Shown piece after piece: positions 39,364-48,365 of a stretch of DNA of 64,000 bases. The stretch comes from Leuconostoc rapi. GTDB taxonomy: Bacteria; Bacillota; Bacilli; Lactobacillales; Lactobacillaceae. The stretch lies in contig NZ_JAFBEK010000003.1 in NCBI RefSeq assembly GCF_016908715.1, positions 177,130 through 241,129 of the forward strand. Direction: 5' to 3'. The first letter of the stretch is position 1; each line of letters begins with the position of its first letter. The translations under genes were made by a program, and so were the position numbers. The notes under the pieces were generated by a model. It was not told where the DNA came from. It saw only the letters and a list, made by a program, of their open reading frames with translations, and did no database searches.

Positions 39364-39660
39364 ATGAAACCTAGAAAAATACCAATGCGAAAAGATATCG
39401 TGACAGGTGAAATGTTTCCTAAAAAAGAACTTGTTCGAGTCGTTCGTGATAAAGAAGGAAATGTTACTTTAGACCCAACATCGAAAGCTAACGGCCGTGG
39501 TGCATATATTGGGTTAAATCGTGATATTGCAGCAGAAGCTAAGAAAAAACGTATTTTTGATAAAGCGTTTGAGGTCAAAGTATCTGATGAATTCTATGAT
39601 GAACTCATTGCATATGTTGACCATCAGCAAGCGCGTCGGGAGTTGTTTGGTGATAACTAA
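39364..39660 (+). CDS. ylxR: YlxR-family RNA-binding protein
   Basis: The 98-residue protein starts MKPRKIPMRKDIVTGEMFP and contains KKELVRVVRDKEGNVTLDP and GRGAYIGLNRD, the YlxR core. Family members normally have Cys in the RKCVVTGE motif; here it is Asp. YlxR proteins bind nucleic acid and have been linked to RNase P regulation and nucleoid-like control. It is in the nusA-infB operon, and its ribosome site is displaced behind a hairpin. Confidence 0.92.
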   Translation: MKPRKIPMRKDIVTGEMFPKKELVRVVRDKEGNVTLDPTSKANGRGAYIGLNRDIAAEAKKKRIFDKAFEVKVSDEFYDELIAYVDHQQARRELFGDN

Positions 39661-39970
39661 AGATGATCAGGTTTTAAATCTGCTCGGATTGGCAATGCGT
39701 GCCGGAAAGCTCGTATTGGGTTCGGACTCAACATTAACAGCCATTCGTGGCAATAAAGTGCAAATGGCATTTTTTCCAAGCGATGGTGGTCAAAGCCAAA
39801 GTAAAAAATTTGCTGATAAATCAAATTTTTATCATGTAACACTAATCCAAGACTATACTAAGACGCAATTAACTGACGCTATTGGGGTCAATCGTAGTGT
39901 ATTTGCAATTGCCGATCGCGGTTTTAGTCGAAAAATTAAACAATTAATTTCAGAAAAGGAGCGGAACTAA
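39650..39970 (+). CDS. YlxQ, L7Ae-family RNA-binding protein
   Basis: The GTG at 39650 is taken as start because GGGAG lies 6 bases upstream and homology begins there (ITKDDQVLNLLGLAMRAGKLV). The longer frame upstream overlaps ylxR without homology. The protein of 106 residues has the L7Ae/L30e-like fold and the LAMRAGKLVLG motif typical of YlxQ, predicted to bind kink-turn RNA. It overlaps ylxR by 11 bases and ends at the infB start. Confidence 0.88.
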   Translation: MITKDDQVLNLLGLAMRAGKLVLGSDSTLTAIRGNKVQMAFFPSDGGQSQSKKFADKSNFYHVTLIQDYTKTQLTDAIGVNRSVFAIADRGFSRKIKQLISEKERN

Positions 39971-42475
39971 ATGACAGAAGAAAAGAAATTCTCAGGGTCA
40001 AACCGTCCTGCAAGGAAACAAGCAGTTCCAGAACGTAAAGAGTTACCAGCATCACAACGTCGCCACGCAGCAAAATTGACAGATGGTGGTTCAACATCAA
40101 GTAATGGTGGATCAACGCCTCGCCCTAATAAAACAGCGGTAACGCGTTCAGGAAATGTTCAAGGACAACAAAGTCGCAACACAACTAATCAGAGCCGATC
40201 AAATGGGACAACTACTGGTAACCGTTCAAATGCTAGTGGTCAAAGCCGTAATCGCCGTCCAGGTTCACGTGTTCAAGCGGCAGAGGGTCGCCCAGCTGTT
40301 CGTGAAAAAAAGAATTGGTCAACTAAGCCCCGTGAAGGTCAAGTAGATTATTCAAAGAAAACTGACAACAGTTTGAAACAATATGTTAGTGAAAACGAAA
40401 AGCGCAAACAGGCTGTTGCAGCTGCCAAAGAACCTAAGAAGACAGCACCAGCAGCAAAGCCTGCTGAGATTAAAAAGCCTGAAAGCAAGCCAGCTCAACC
40501 AGCAACTGCGACAACAGCAGGGGCAGGTAAGTTTGGTGGTGCATTGGCATCAGGCAATAATTCAGCTCGTAATAATTCGCGTAAACGTAATACAGCAGGA
40601 ACTGGGCAACAAACACCTCGTCGTAATGACAAGCCTCGTGGTTCAAAAAAATCTCGACGTATTGCGGCTAAAAAAGGTCCTGTCGTACCTGTAACGGAGC
40701 GAAAAAAGCAACCATTACCTGAAGTTTTGGAATACCGTGTTGGGATGAACGTCCAAGATTTGTCGAAGTTGTTACACCGAGATACAGCAGAAATTATTAA
40801 AAAGTTGTTTTTGCTTGGTATTATGACTAACCAAAATCAATCATTGGATACTGATACAATTGAAATTTTGGCCGCCGATTATGGCATTGATGCACAAGTT
40901 AAAGAAGAGGAAGATGTCGCAGATATCGATCGATTCTTTGATAATGATACTATTGATGCAGGCAAACTAGTACCACGCCCACCAGTTGTTACAATTATGG
41001 GACACGTTGACCATGGTAAAACAACTTTGTTGGATTATCTACGTAATTCTCATGTCACTGAAGGTGAAGCAGGTGGCATAACACAACACATAGGTGCTTA
41101 TCAAGCACAGTTAAATGGTAAAACAATTACCTTCTTGGATACACCTGGGCACGCTGCCTTTACAGAAATGCGTGCTCGTGGTGCAAATGTTACTGATTTG
41201 ACTATTTTGGTTGTTGCAGCCGACGATGGTGTTATGCCACAAACAATCGAAGCAATTAACCATGCAAAAGCTGCGGGAACACCTATTATTGTGGCAGTCA
41301 ACAAAATTGATAAGCCAGGAGCCAATCCAGATGACGTGATGAATCAGTTGATGGCTTATGATTTGGTACCTGAAGAATATGGTGGCGACACGATATTTGT
41401 CAAAATTTCTGCTAAATTTGGTCAAAATGTTGATGAACTACTCGAAATGATTCTACTTCAAGCTGAAGTGCTTGAACTAAAAGCCAATCCTGATATGCCA
41501 GCGCGTGGCTCTGTTGTTGAAGCCCGTTTGGATAGAGGTAGAGGCCCAGTTGCGACTGTATTAGTACAACAAGGAACAATGCGCGTTGGTGATCCAATTG
41601 TTGTCGGTAACACATATGGTCGTGTCCGTACAATGACTAACGAGCGTGGTGTGGATCTTGAAGAAGCAACGCCAGCAACGCCTATTCAAGTTACCGGATT
41701 AAATGATGTTCCTCAAGCAGGAGATCGTTTCATTGTAATGGCAGATGAAAAAACTGCACGTGCAGCCGGAGAAGAACGTGCAAAACGTGCACAAGAAGCT
41801 ATTCGTAATTCTGGCTCTGTTGTCACTTTGGATACGTTGTTTAGTACAATGTCTGAAAAAGCTATGAAGACGGTTCCAGTTATTGTTAAGGCTGATGTAC
41901 AAGGTTCTGTTGAAGCGCTTTCTGGTTCTTTGAAGAAGATTGAAGTAGATGGCGTTCGTGTTGATATTATTCATACAGCTGCTGGTGCAATTAATGAGTC
42001 TGATGTGACATTAGCATCGGCTTCAGGCGCTATTATTATTGGTTTCAATGTTCGTCCGACACCATTGGCAAAGTCTCAAGCTGATTCTGATAAAGTTGAT
42101 ATTCGTTTTTATAATGTTATTTATAATGCTATAGATGACGTTGAAGCAGCTATGAAGGGTCAACTTGAACCTGTCTATGAAGAAAAGATAATTGGAACGA
42201 TTGCCGTTAAGGAATTATTCAAGTTTTCTAAGGTTGGTATTATTGCTGGCGCTATGGTTGAAGAAGGCAAAATCACCAAAGAATCTAAAGTCCGTGTTAT
42301 TCGTGACGGTGTTGTTGTTTATGATGGCGAAGTTGCATCACTACAACGTGGTAAAGATTCAGTGAATGAAGTTAAAATGGGTTATGAATTTGGCTTTACT
42401 GTCGCTAAGTATAATGATGTTCAGGTTGGTGATACTGTAGAGGCCTATGTCATGGCAGAAGTTAAAGTTAAATAA
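39971..42475 (+). CDS. infB: Translation initiation factor IF-2
   Basis: This GTPase delivers fMet-tRNA to the 30S subunit. The 834-residue protein has a low-complexity Lys/Arg/Asn/Ser-rich N-terminus (about 1-250), an IF2-N domain (about 255-305) and a G domain with [20 protein letters not shown] and NKID motifs. Domains II, III and IV follow. The length fits lactobacillal IF-2. It has a good AAGGAG site right after ylxQ. A GTG or ATG internal start for a short IF-2 isoform could exist but is not obvious. Confidence 0.97.
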   Translation: MTEEKKFSGSNRPARKQAVPERKELPASQRRHAAKLTDGGSTSSNGGSTPRPNKTAVTRSGNVQGQQSRNTTNQSRSNGTTTGNRSNASGQSRNRRPGSRVQAAEGRPAVREKKNWSTKPREGQVDYSKKTDNSLKQYVSENEKRKQAVAAAKEPKKTAPAAKPAEIKKPESKPAQPATATTAGAGKFGGALASGNNSARNNSRKRNTAGTGQQTPRRNDKPRGSKKSRRIAAKKGPVVPVTERKKQPLPEVLEYRVGMNVQDLSKLLHRDTAEIIKKLFLLGIMTNQNQSLDTDTIEILAADYGIDAQVKEEEDVADIDRFFDNDTIDAGKLVPRPPVVTIMGHVDHGKTTLLDYLRNSHVTEGEAGGITQHIGAYQAQLNGKTITFLDTPGHAAFTEMRARGANVTDLTILVVAADDGVMPQTIEAINHAKAAGTPIIVAVNKIDKPGANPDDVMNQLMAYDLVPEEYGGDTIFVKISAKFGQNVDELLEMILLQAEVLELKANPDMPARGSVVEARLDRGRGPVATVLVQQGTMRVGDPIVVGNTYGRVRTMTNERGVDLEEATPATPIQVTGLNDVPQAGDRFIVMADEKTARAAGEERAKRAQEAIRNSGSVVTLDTLFSTMSEKAMKTVPVIVKADVQGSVEALSGSLKKIEVDGVRVDIIHTAAGAINESDVTLASASGAIIIGFNVRPTPLAKSQADSDKVDIRFYNVIYNAIDDVEAAMKGQLEPVYEEKIIGTIAVKELFKFSKVGIIAGAMVEEGKITKESKVRVIRDGVVVYDGEVASLQRGKDSVNEVKMGYEFGFTVAKYNDVQVGDTVEAYVMAEVKVK

Positions 42476-42530
42476 TTTAATCTGTATGTCGAAAAGACGT
42501 GTTTTCTAAAAAAGAAAGGGGCACAAATTT

Positions 42531-42884
42531 ATGGCTAATCCACAACGTGCGGGCCGCCTTGCACAAGAAGTTCAGCGTGATGTAACCGATTTGCTGCTCA
42601 AGCGAATTAATGATCCACGTGTACAAAATATTACGATAACTAGCGTTGAGTTATCTGGTGATTTACAAATTGCAACTATTTATTATTCTACGTTGTCAGA
42701 CTTAGCAAGTGTCGGTCAAAAAGCACAAGCAGGTTTGGACGCGGCTAGTGGCCTGATTCGTAAAGAATTAGGTGCGCGGTTAACAGTATATAAAACACCA
42801 GAGTTGAAGTTTGTACGCGATCAATCAATTCAGTATGGTAACCATATTGAAGATTTGATTCGTAAGCTTCATACTGAAAATTAA
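42531..42884 (+). CDS. rbfA: Ribosome-binding factor A
   Basis: RbfA is a cold-shock 16S maturation factor. The 117-residue KH-like protein has RLAQEVQRDVTDLLLKRINDPRV and ITSVELSGDLQIATIYYS, then RKELGARLTVYKTPELKFVRD, which match RbfA along its length. It is the last gene of the nusA operon, with an AAAGGGG ribosome site and a terminator immediately downstream. Confidence 0.96.
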   Translation: MANPQRAGRLAQEVQRDVTDLLLKRINDPRVQNITITSVELSGDLQIATIYYSTLSDLASVGQKAQAGLDAASGLIRKELGARLTVYKTPELKFVRDQSIQYGNHIEDLIRKLHTEN

Positions 42885-42901
42885 TAATTTATGCACAAAT
42901 T

Positions 42902-42931
42902 AACGCTATCCGTAAAGGATAGCGTTTTTTG
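42902..42931 (+). terminator. Terminator of the nusA-infB-rbfA operon
   Basis: Perfect 10-bp stem AACGCTATCC/GGATAGCGTT (42902-42911, 42917-42926), loop GTAAA, T run. Confidence 0.93.
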
Positions 42932-42980
42932 TGTTAAAATGGAATTACCATAATTTGATTAAAAATGAGGAATTCTAAAA

Positions 42981-44165
42981 ATGACCAATTTTATTCAACC
43001 TTTAAATTCAATAATTTTTGATATGGCGCCAGATAAATTATTAGGATTTCAAAAAGCGATTCGAGATATTCCAGGTATTTTGAAATTAACATTAGGCGAA
43101 CCGGGTTTTGCAGTGGATGAACGTATCAAACAAGCGGCAACGAATGCAATCAATACTAATCGCTCGCATTATGCTGAAAGCCAAGGCGAAAAAGAATTAC
43201 GTTTGGAGGCAGTAAAATATTTTAATCGAACCTATCACTTGAATTATGCTGGTGAAGACAATGTTATTGTGACACTTGGTGTCAGTGAGGCGATTAATGT
43301 TGTATTAAATACTTTACTAGGTATTGGAGAAGGCTTGTTAGTCCCCGAACCAACGTATGGACCGTACTTTACATCATTAGATTTAGCACACGGTAAAAAA
43401 ATAACAATTGATACATCTTCAAATCGTTTTAAGTTGACGCCTGAAATGATTGATGAAACGGTAGCTCGTGCTACCGTTCCTGTCAGAGCTATTTTAATGA
43501 ACTATCCCACTAATCCTACAGGAGTTACTTATTCACGTGACGAAATTGTGGCCTTAGCAGAGACATTTAAGAAGCATAAAATATGGGTGATTTCTGATGA
43601 AATATATTCAGTGCTAACATATGATCAAGAACATGTCTCATTTGCAGAAATTATTCCTGAACAAACTGTGTATATCAATGGCTTGTCAAAATCGCATGCT
43701 ATGACAGGATATCGTGTTGGATTTATTCTTGGCGCGGCTGATGTCATTGCTGAGATGCAAAAAGTTCATGGTGCGTTAACGTTTGCAATACCAACGTTTA
43801 TTCAGGATGCTGCAGTTGTTGCGTTACGTGATGTTGCTGATACGCCATTTGTCATGCGCGATCAATATAAAGCACGTCGTGACCGTATATTACCTCAGTT
43901 GCAAGATTTGGGGTTTGATGTCGTTTTACCAGAAGGTGCTTTTTATTTGTTTGCTAAGTTACCAACTGATTTAGGCGATGATGGCGATGCATTTGCGTTA
44001 AAGTTAGCACATGAGGGTAAGGTAGCGGTTATCCCTGGATCTGGTTTCGGTGAAGCAGCAAAATCCTATATTCGAATTTCGTATGCGGCGTCTGATGCTG
44101 ATTTAGATGAGGGTATGCGTCGACTGACAATATATATTAATGAACTACGTGAGAATAACAAATAA
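42981..44165 (+). CDS. Class I/II PLP-dependent aminotransferase (PatA/AraT type)
   Basis: The 394-residue fold-type I enzyme has MNYPTNPTGVTYS (residues around 175), the SDEIYSVLTYD motif and the PLP-lysine region NGLSKSHAMTGYRVGFILG. It ends with the FYLFAKLP and IPGSGFGEAAKSYIRISYA segments binding substrate carboxylate. It belongs to the subgroup containing PatA (N-acetyl-diaminopimelate aminotransferase) and aromatic aminotransferase AraT; the substrate cannot be fixed by eye. It is followed 13 bases later by an EIIA-like gene. Confidence 0.9.
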   Translation: MTNFIQPLNSIIFDMAPDKLLGFQKAIRDIPGILKLTLGEPGFAVDERIKQAATNAINTNRSHYAESQGEKELRLEAVKYFNRTYHLNYAGEDNVIVTLGVSEAINVVLNTLLGIGEGLLVPEPTYGPYFTSLDLAHGKKITIDTSSNRFKLTPEMIDETVARATVPVRAILMNYPTNPTGVTYSRDEIVALAETFKKHKIWVISDEIYSVLTYDQEHVSFAEIIPEQTVYINGLSKSHAMTGYRVGFILGAADVIAEMQKVHGALTFAIPTFIQDAAVVALRDVADTPFVMRDQYKARRDRILPQLQDLGFDVVLPEGAFYLFAKLPTDLGDDGDAFALKLAHEGKVAVIPGSGFGEAAKSYIRISYAASDADLDEGMRRLTIYINELRENNK

Positions 44166-44178
44166 AGGGTGGCTTATA

Positions 44179-44697
44179 ATGCGGTGGTGGCAGAAATTAT
44201 TTAACCAAAAAAATAAACACCAAAAAATTAAAACAACGGGTCAACTGAATGCTACGCATGTTGCGCGCAAATCAGAATTACCAGTCGTAGTTGCGCCAGT
44301 AACGGGTCAGCTACAAAAAATTGATAATGATGGTGAACAAATCCATAATAAAAATGGCTTTATGATGTTGCCAGATGGTAACAATATTATGTCACCAGTT
44401 GCTGGGATTGTGGGAGCCTCTGATGAACAATTTTTGACGATTCAAAGTGCACATTATCATGATGTTGTTGTACAATTGAAAAATGAGGAAACGAATTCAT
44501 CACGGTTAGCAACTTATTCTAAAGGACAACAATTACATGCGGGTGATTTAATTGGCGTAGCACATGCAACGTCACATAATGTACGTGTTTACGTCTTATT
44601 TGAAGAGAGCATTGTACCTCAGTTGAAGTATGGTTCGGTATATGCCGGCCAAAACGTATGGCAGTATCAAGAGGATGCTACGCATGGTGAAAAATAG
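44179..44697 (+). CDS. EIIA(Glc)-like protein lacking the phosphorylation site
   Basis: The start at 44179 (MRWWQKLFNQ) is preferred because AAAGGGTGG precedes it. The 172-residue protein has a basic N-terminal tail and a domain resembling PTS EIIA of the glucose family: VVAPVTGQLQKI, GFMMLPDGNNIMSPVAGIV, and LHAGDLIG in place of VKAGDLL. The stretch with the active-site His (normally IHIGIDTV) reads VVVQLKNEETN, so no phosphoryl-accepting His is present there. It is therefore probably regulatory or structural rather than a PTS carrier. Its end overlaps truB by 14 bases. Confidence 0.75.
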   Translation: MRWWQKLFNQKNKHQKIKTTGQLNATHVARKSELPVVVAPVTGQLQKIDNDGEQIHNKNGFMMLPDGNNIMSPVAGIVGASDEQFLTIQSAHYHDVVVQLKNEETNSSRLATYSKGQQLHAGDLIGVAHATSHNVRVYVLFEESIVPQLKYGSVYAGQNVWQYQEDATHGEK

Positions 44698-45601
44698 TAT
44701 CGTTGATGGCATTATCGTTGTTAATAAGCCACGCGGGTTGACATCATTTGATGTTGTTTCCAAGATTAGACGTGCTGTAGGCCAAAAACGCGTTGGACAT
44801 GCAGGCACGTTAGATCCCAACGTTGATGGTGTTTTGGTTATTGCGCTTGGGAAGGCCACCAAGTTAATTGATGAGTTTCAGGCGCGACCTAAGTGTTATG
44901 TTGGTGATATTACACTTGGGTTTGCAACTGAGACAGAAGATTTGGATGGTGATATCATTGCAAAGCAGTCAATTGATGAACCGTTTACCGACGAATCAAT
45001 TGACACTGCCATTGCTAAGTTAAACGGTGAAATAAAGCAAATGGCACCAATGTTTTCCGCTGTTAAAGTTAATGGAAAGCGTCTTTATGAATATGCGCGA
45101 GCCGGCGAGGTCATTGAGCGTCCCGTTCGAGATGCTTTTATACATGATTACCATCGGACGTCACCAATCACTTATCAAGATGCACAACAAAAATTTGATT
45201 TTGTGGCTGAGGTGTCAAAAGGTACCTATATTAGAACATTAGCTGTTGATACGGGCCGCCAACTTGGTGTGCCAGCAACAATGACCAGTTTAACTCGAAT
45301 CATGGGTAGTGGTATGACAATTGAACAAGCCACTGATCTACAGGATATCCTCGTGCTTGAACGTGAAGCATTATTAAAACTAATCATACCAATAAAGGAT
45401 GTACTCACGTGGCCAACAAAAGAGCTCTCGGATAACGAATGGTTTGCTGTCAAAAATGGTCAAAAAATATCAGAATGGGCAATGAATGATGATAGCGCTT
45501 ATCTTCAATTAACCTATCATGGTGATCTTAAGGCAGTATACGCTTACGACATTGAGAGAAATTTATGGCAATCGCGTTACGTGTTTACAAATGAATCATA
45601 A
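44684..45601 (+). CDS. truB: tRNA pseudouridine(55) synthase
   Basis: The enzyme modifies U55 in the T-loop of all tRNAs. The start at 44684 has GAGG 10 bases upstream and gives MVKNSIVDGIIVVNKPRGLTS. The 305 residues include the catalytic Asp in HAGTLDPNVDGVL, then TYIRTLAVDTGR and a C-terminal extension. It overlaps the EIIA-like gene and abuts ribF (TAATG). truB-ribF after the infB operon is the normal Firmicutes order. Confidence 0.95.
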   Translation: MVKNSIVDGIIVVNKPRGLTSFDVVSKIRRAVGQKRVGHAGTLDPNVDGVLVIALGKATKLIDEFQARPKCYVGDITLGFATETEDLDGDIIAKQSIDEPFTDESIDTAIAKLNGEIKQMAPMFSAVKVNGKRLYEYARAGEVIERPVRDAFIHDYHRTSPITYQDAQQKFDFVAEVSKGTYIRTLAVDTGRQLGVPATMTSLTRIMGSGMTIEQATDLQDILVLEREALLKLIIPIKDVLTWPTKELSDNEWFAVKNGQKISEWAMNDDSAYLQLTYHGDLKAVYAYDIERNLWQSRYVFTNES

Positions 45602-46545
45602 TGGCTGAAATAATTAGACTACATTACCCAATTTTAAAAAATAAAAAACCAGTGCGACAAGTTGTTGCAATGGGTTTTTTTGATGGGGTGCACCGTGGAC
45701 ATCAAGCTGTGATTGAGCGTGCTAAATCTGAGGCAGATAAATTGGGTGTACCATTGGCTATACTAACGTATGACCCATATCCTGCGGTTGTATTTAAAAC
45801 GTTAGAGAGACCACTGCGTTATTTAACCCCCTTGGCGCAAAAAAAAGCATTATTAACCAAACTTGGTGTAGATACAATTTACGTTATGCAGTTTACCTCA
45901 GAACTGTCTAAAGTAGAGCCACAGCAATTTGTCGATGACGTTCTTATGTGTCTGAATCCCGTCGCGATAGTTGGCGGTTTTGATCATGTGTATGGTGGGA
46001 ACTCATTGACAGCAGACATGGCACACTTACCATTTTATGCACAACACCGTTTTGATGTTATTGTTGTACCCAAATTTGACGATAATCATAAAAAAATAGG
46101 TTCGTCTGCTATCCGTCGTGCGTTAGACATTGGCGACATGAATCAGGTTAATCAGCAACTTGGGCGTGTGCACCAAACAACTGGTTTGGTCGTTCATGGT
46201 GAAGCGCGTGGCCGTAAATTGGGATTTCCAACGATTAATATCAAAACACCTGAATTGGAGTGGTTACCAGGAATTGGCATTTATGCCGTTAAGGTGAAAA
46301 TAGGAGATGACTGGTATGAGGGAATGGCTAGTATTGGCCATAACATTACTTTCGGCGATGAACGTCCTGTTACAGTGGAAATTAATATATTAGATTTTAA
46401 AAGAGAAATCTATGGCGAAAATGTGACAGTTGCTTGGTATGATTATCTTCGGGGTGAAGTGAAATTTAGCACTGTCGCTGATTTAATCGTACAATTAAAC
46501 AATGATGAATATCAGACTCGGCAATATTTTGATGGAACACATTGA
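45601..46545 (+). CDS. ribF: Bifunctional riboflavin kinase / FAD synthetase
   Basis: The enzyme converts riboflavin to FMN and FAD. The 314-residue protein has an N-terminal nucleotidyltransferase domain (AMGFFDGVHRGHQAVI with HxGH-like His residues; GSSAIRRAL). A C-terminal flavokinase domain follows (about 185-310; GRKLGFPTINI, GIYAVKV, INILDFKREIYGENVTV). The ATG overlaps the truB stop without a Shine-Dalgarno, so translation is coupled. A hairpin that also forms a CIRCE-like repeat follows. Confidence 0.95.
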   Translation: MAEIIRLHYPILKNKKPVRQVVAMGFFDGVHRGHQAVIERAKSEADKLGVPLAILTYDPYPAVVFKTLERPLRYLTPLAQKKALLTKLGVDTIYVMQFTSELSKVEPQQFVDDVLMCLNPVAIVGGFDHVYGGNSLTADMAHLPFYAQHRFDVIVVPKFDDNHKKIGSSAIRRALDIGDMNQVNQQLGRVHQTTGLVVHGEARGRKLGFPTINIKTPELEWLPGIGIYAVKVKIGDDWYEGMASIGHNITFGDERPVTVEINILDFKREIYGENVTVAWYDYLRGEVKFSTVADLIVQLNNDEYQTRQYFDGTH

Positions 46546-46549
46546 TTTT

Positions 46550-46575
46550 TTAGCACTCTTTAAAAAGAGTGCTAA
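46550..46575 (+). promoter_or_regulatory. CIRCE-like inverted repeat doubling as ribF terminator
   Basis: TTAGCACTC-N8-GAGTGCTAA (46550-46558, 46567-46575) has perfect CIRCE arms but an 8-base instead of 9-base spacer, and the stem extends further inward. It lies 4 bases after ribF and just upstream of the hrcA -35. Confidence 0.75.
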
Positions 46576-46580
46576 AAAGC

Positions 46581-46609
46581 TTGCGTTATTTTTTTGAATG
46601 GTGTATCAT
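46581..46609 (+). promoter_or_regulatory. hrcA operon promoter
   Basis: TTGCGT (46581-46586), 17 bases, TATCAT (46604-46609), lying between two CIRCE elements. Confidence 0.65.
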
Positions 46610-46617
46610 AATAGATG

Positions 46618-46644
46618 TTAGCAGTTGAATAATAGGAGTGCTAA
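46618..46644 (+). promoter_or_regulatory. CIRCE element upstream of hrcA
   Basis: TTAGCAGTT-N9-GAGTGCTAA has the standard 9-base spacer, a perfect right arm and three changes in the left arm. It lies around the transcript start, so HrcA bound here would block the promoter. Confidence 0.8.
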
Positions 46645-46659
46645 ATCGGAGGTGCTGGT

Positions 46660-47688
46660 TTGCTAACCGAACGACAGAAATTAATCTTAGGTGCTATTAT
46701 TTATGAATATACGCAAACCGCTCATGCAGTGGGTTCGAAAAGCCTACAAGAGCAACTAGATATCAAAGTGAGTTCTGCGACGATTCGTAATGAAATGGCT
46801 GCCTTAGAAGCAGCAGCTTTAATAAAAAAATTACATACGTCTGCTGGTCGAGTGCCATCGCGTGCTGGATATCGTTATTATCTTGATAATCTTATGAGCG
46901 CGCGTTCGGCAACGCAACAGGATATTGCTTTGGTTATGCAGTCTTTTCGTGGTAATTTTCATGAAATAGATGATTTATTAGATGAATCGGCGCGTACGTT
47001 ATCTGAGCTAACTGCTGCAACAGTTTTGATTTTAAAACCTAAGCGCTTAAATATTACGGTGTCCGGGTTTCGATTAGTGCCATTAGAAAATCAGCAACTC
47101 ATTGCAGTATTGGTAACTAATGACGGTAAAGTAACGAGTCAAACGTTTAAATTACCACGTGAATTAGCAGAGTCGTCATTGGAAGGTATGACCAATTATA
47201 TTAATGATCAAATGACTGGTCGGCCTGTGTTGGAAGTCCTAAAAATGATGCAATCAGATGAACTACCAACGCAAATGAGTCGTGTCATTCAAACGCCTGC
47301 GGCATTTTTACAATTGTTTGGCGATGTTCTTGCACGATCAATCGGTGATAAAGTTCATATAGGTGGTCGTTTGAATGTGTTAGATTTTGGTGAAGATAGT
47401 CTTTCAACTAAGGCGGTTAAGAGGTTGCTAGAATTTCTGACCTCGGCGCCAGATATTCGTCGCGTCGCAACTACTTCGCAGCAACGGGTGACAATTAAAA
47501 TTGCTAAGGAAATCGATGAACCACTGTTGAAGCCATTTAGCTTAATTACAAGAGCATTTACAGTACCAAATCAAGGAGAAGGCGTGATAGCACTTCTAGG
47601 GCCGATCCGTATGACGTATGCGCGTAATGTATTGTTGATGGATGCGTTTGGTGAGGCACTGAGCCAAAAAATGATTGAGTATACATAA
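46660..47688 (+). CDS. hrcA: Heat-inducible transcription repressor HrcA
   Basis: HrcA binds CIRCE and represses the class I heat-shock genes, and is itself stabilised by GroEL. The 342-residue protein starts at TTG 46660 behind CGGAGG and has an N-terminal winged helix ([42 protein letters not shown]). A GAF-like/dimerisation domain includes [18 protein letters not shown]. Two CIRCE repeats flank its promoter. It heads hrcA-grpE-dnaK-dnaJ. Confidence 0.96.
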   Translation: MLTERQKLILGAIIYEYTQTAHAVGSKSLQEQLDIKVSSATIRNEMAALEAAALIKKLHTSAGRVPSRAGYRYYLDNLMSARSATQQDIALVMQSFRGNFHEIDDLLDESARTLSELTAATVLILKPKRLNITVSGFRLVPLENQQLIAVLVTNDGKVTSQTFKLPRELAESSLEGMTNYINDQMTGRPVLEVLKMMQSDELPTQMSRVIQTPAAFLQLFGDVLARSIGDKVHIGGRLNVLDFGEDSLSTKAVKRLLEFLTSAPDIRRVATTSQQRVTIKIAKEIDEPLLKPFSLITRAFTVPNQGEGVIALLGPIRMTYARNVLLMDAFGEALSQKMIEYT

Positions 47689-47705
47689 ACTAGGAGGTCA
47701 CCCAC

Positions 47706-48269
47706 GTGACAGATGAAACAAAAAAAGAAGTATCAAATGAAGAAGCAATCAACGAAGAACCAATTGTTGAAGAAGTAATCAACGAAAGTGATGAGTCACA
47801 AGATGTTGATAAACTAGAGCCAACTGAGCTTGAACAGTCACGTGAAAAGATTGCGGATTTAGAAGATCAACTTCTACGTTCGAAAGCTGAGATACAAAAT
47901 ATACAGCAACGCCAGGCTCGAGAATTGCAAAGTGTCCGTAAATATGATGGCCAGAAATTAGCGGCTGCGGTGTTACCAGCTGTTGATAATTTGGAACGTG
48001 CCTTAGAAGTTGAAGTTGATGATGCAGTGGCAAAACAAATTAAAGCGGGTGTTGAAATGACCCTTAAAACTTTAGTACAGGCTTTGACTGATAATGGTAT
48101 CTCGGCCACCGGTGAAGTAGGTGAAACATTTGATCCTACTAAGCATCAGGCCATTCAAAGTGTTGAATCAACGGCTGTTGATTCGGATCAAATTGCTTCT
48201 GTTTTGCAAAAGGGTTATATCTTACAAGATCGTGTTCTGCGTCCAGCAATGGTCGCGGTTGCTAAGTGA
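47706..48269 (+). CDS. grpE: Nucleotide exchange factor GrpE
   Basis: GrpE releases ADP from DnaK. The 187-residue protein (GTG start at 47706 behind TAGGAGG) has an acidic disordered N-terminus and a long coiled coil (about 45-100; REKIADLEDQLLRSKAEIQN). The C-terminal beta domain contains GVEMTLKTLVQAL, GEVGETFDPTKHQAI and QKGYILQDRVLRPAMVAVAK. It is in the normal position between hrcA and dnaK. Confidence 0.95.
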   Translation: MTDETKKEVSNEEAINEEPIVEEVINESDESQDVDKLEPTELEQSREKIADLEDQLLRSKAEIQNIQQRQARELQSVRKYDGQKLAAAVLPAVDNLERALEVEVDDAVAKQIKAGVEMTLKTLVQALTDNGISATGEVGETFDPTKHQAIQSVESTAVDSDQIASVLQKGYILQDRVLRPAMVAVAK

Positions 48270-48365
48270 TTTTAGAAAAATATTAATGCATATGGTGACT
48301 CAGCTCAGTGCACTACACCTTAAAAAGACAAATTGTTAACTAAAAAGTAAAGGAAGAAAAAATTC

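Noticed and set aside
39521..39649. A 149-residue YlxQ starting inside ylxR
   Set aside because: Homology begins at the GTG at 39650, which has its own Shine-Dalgarno.
40000..40720. IF-2 N-terminal repeats as a mobile or satellite repeat
   Set aside because: They encode the usual low-complexity N-terminus of IF-2 and remain in frame.
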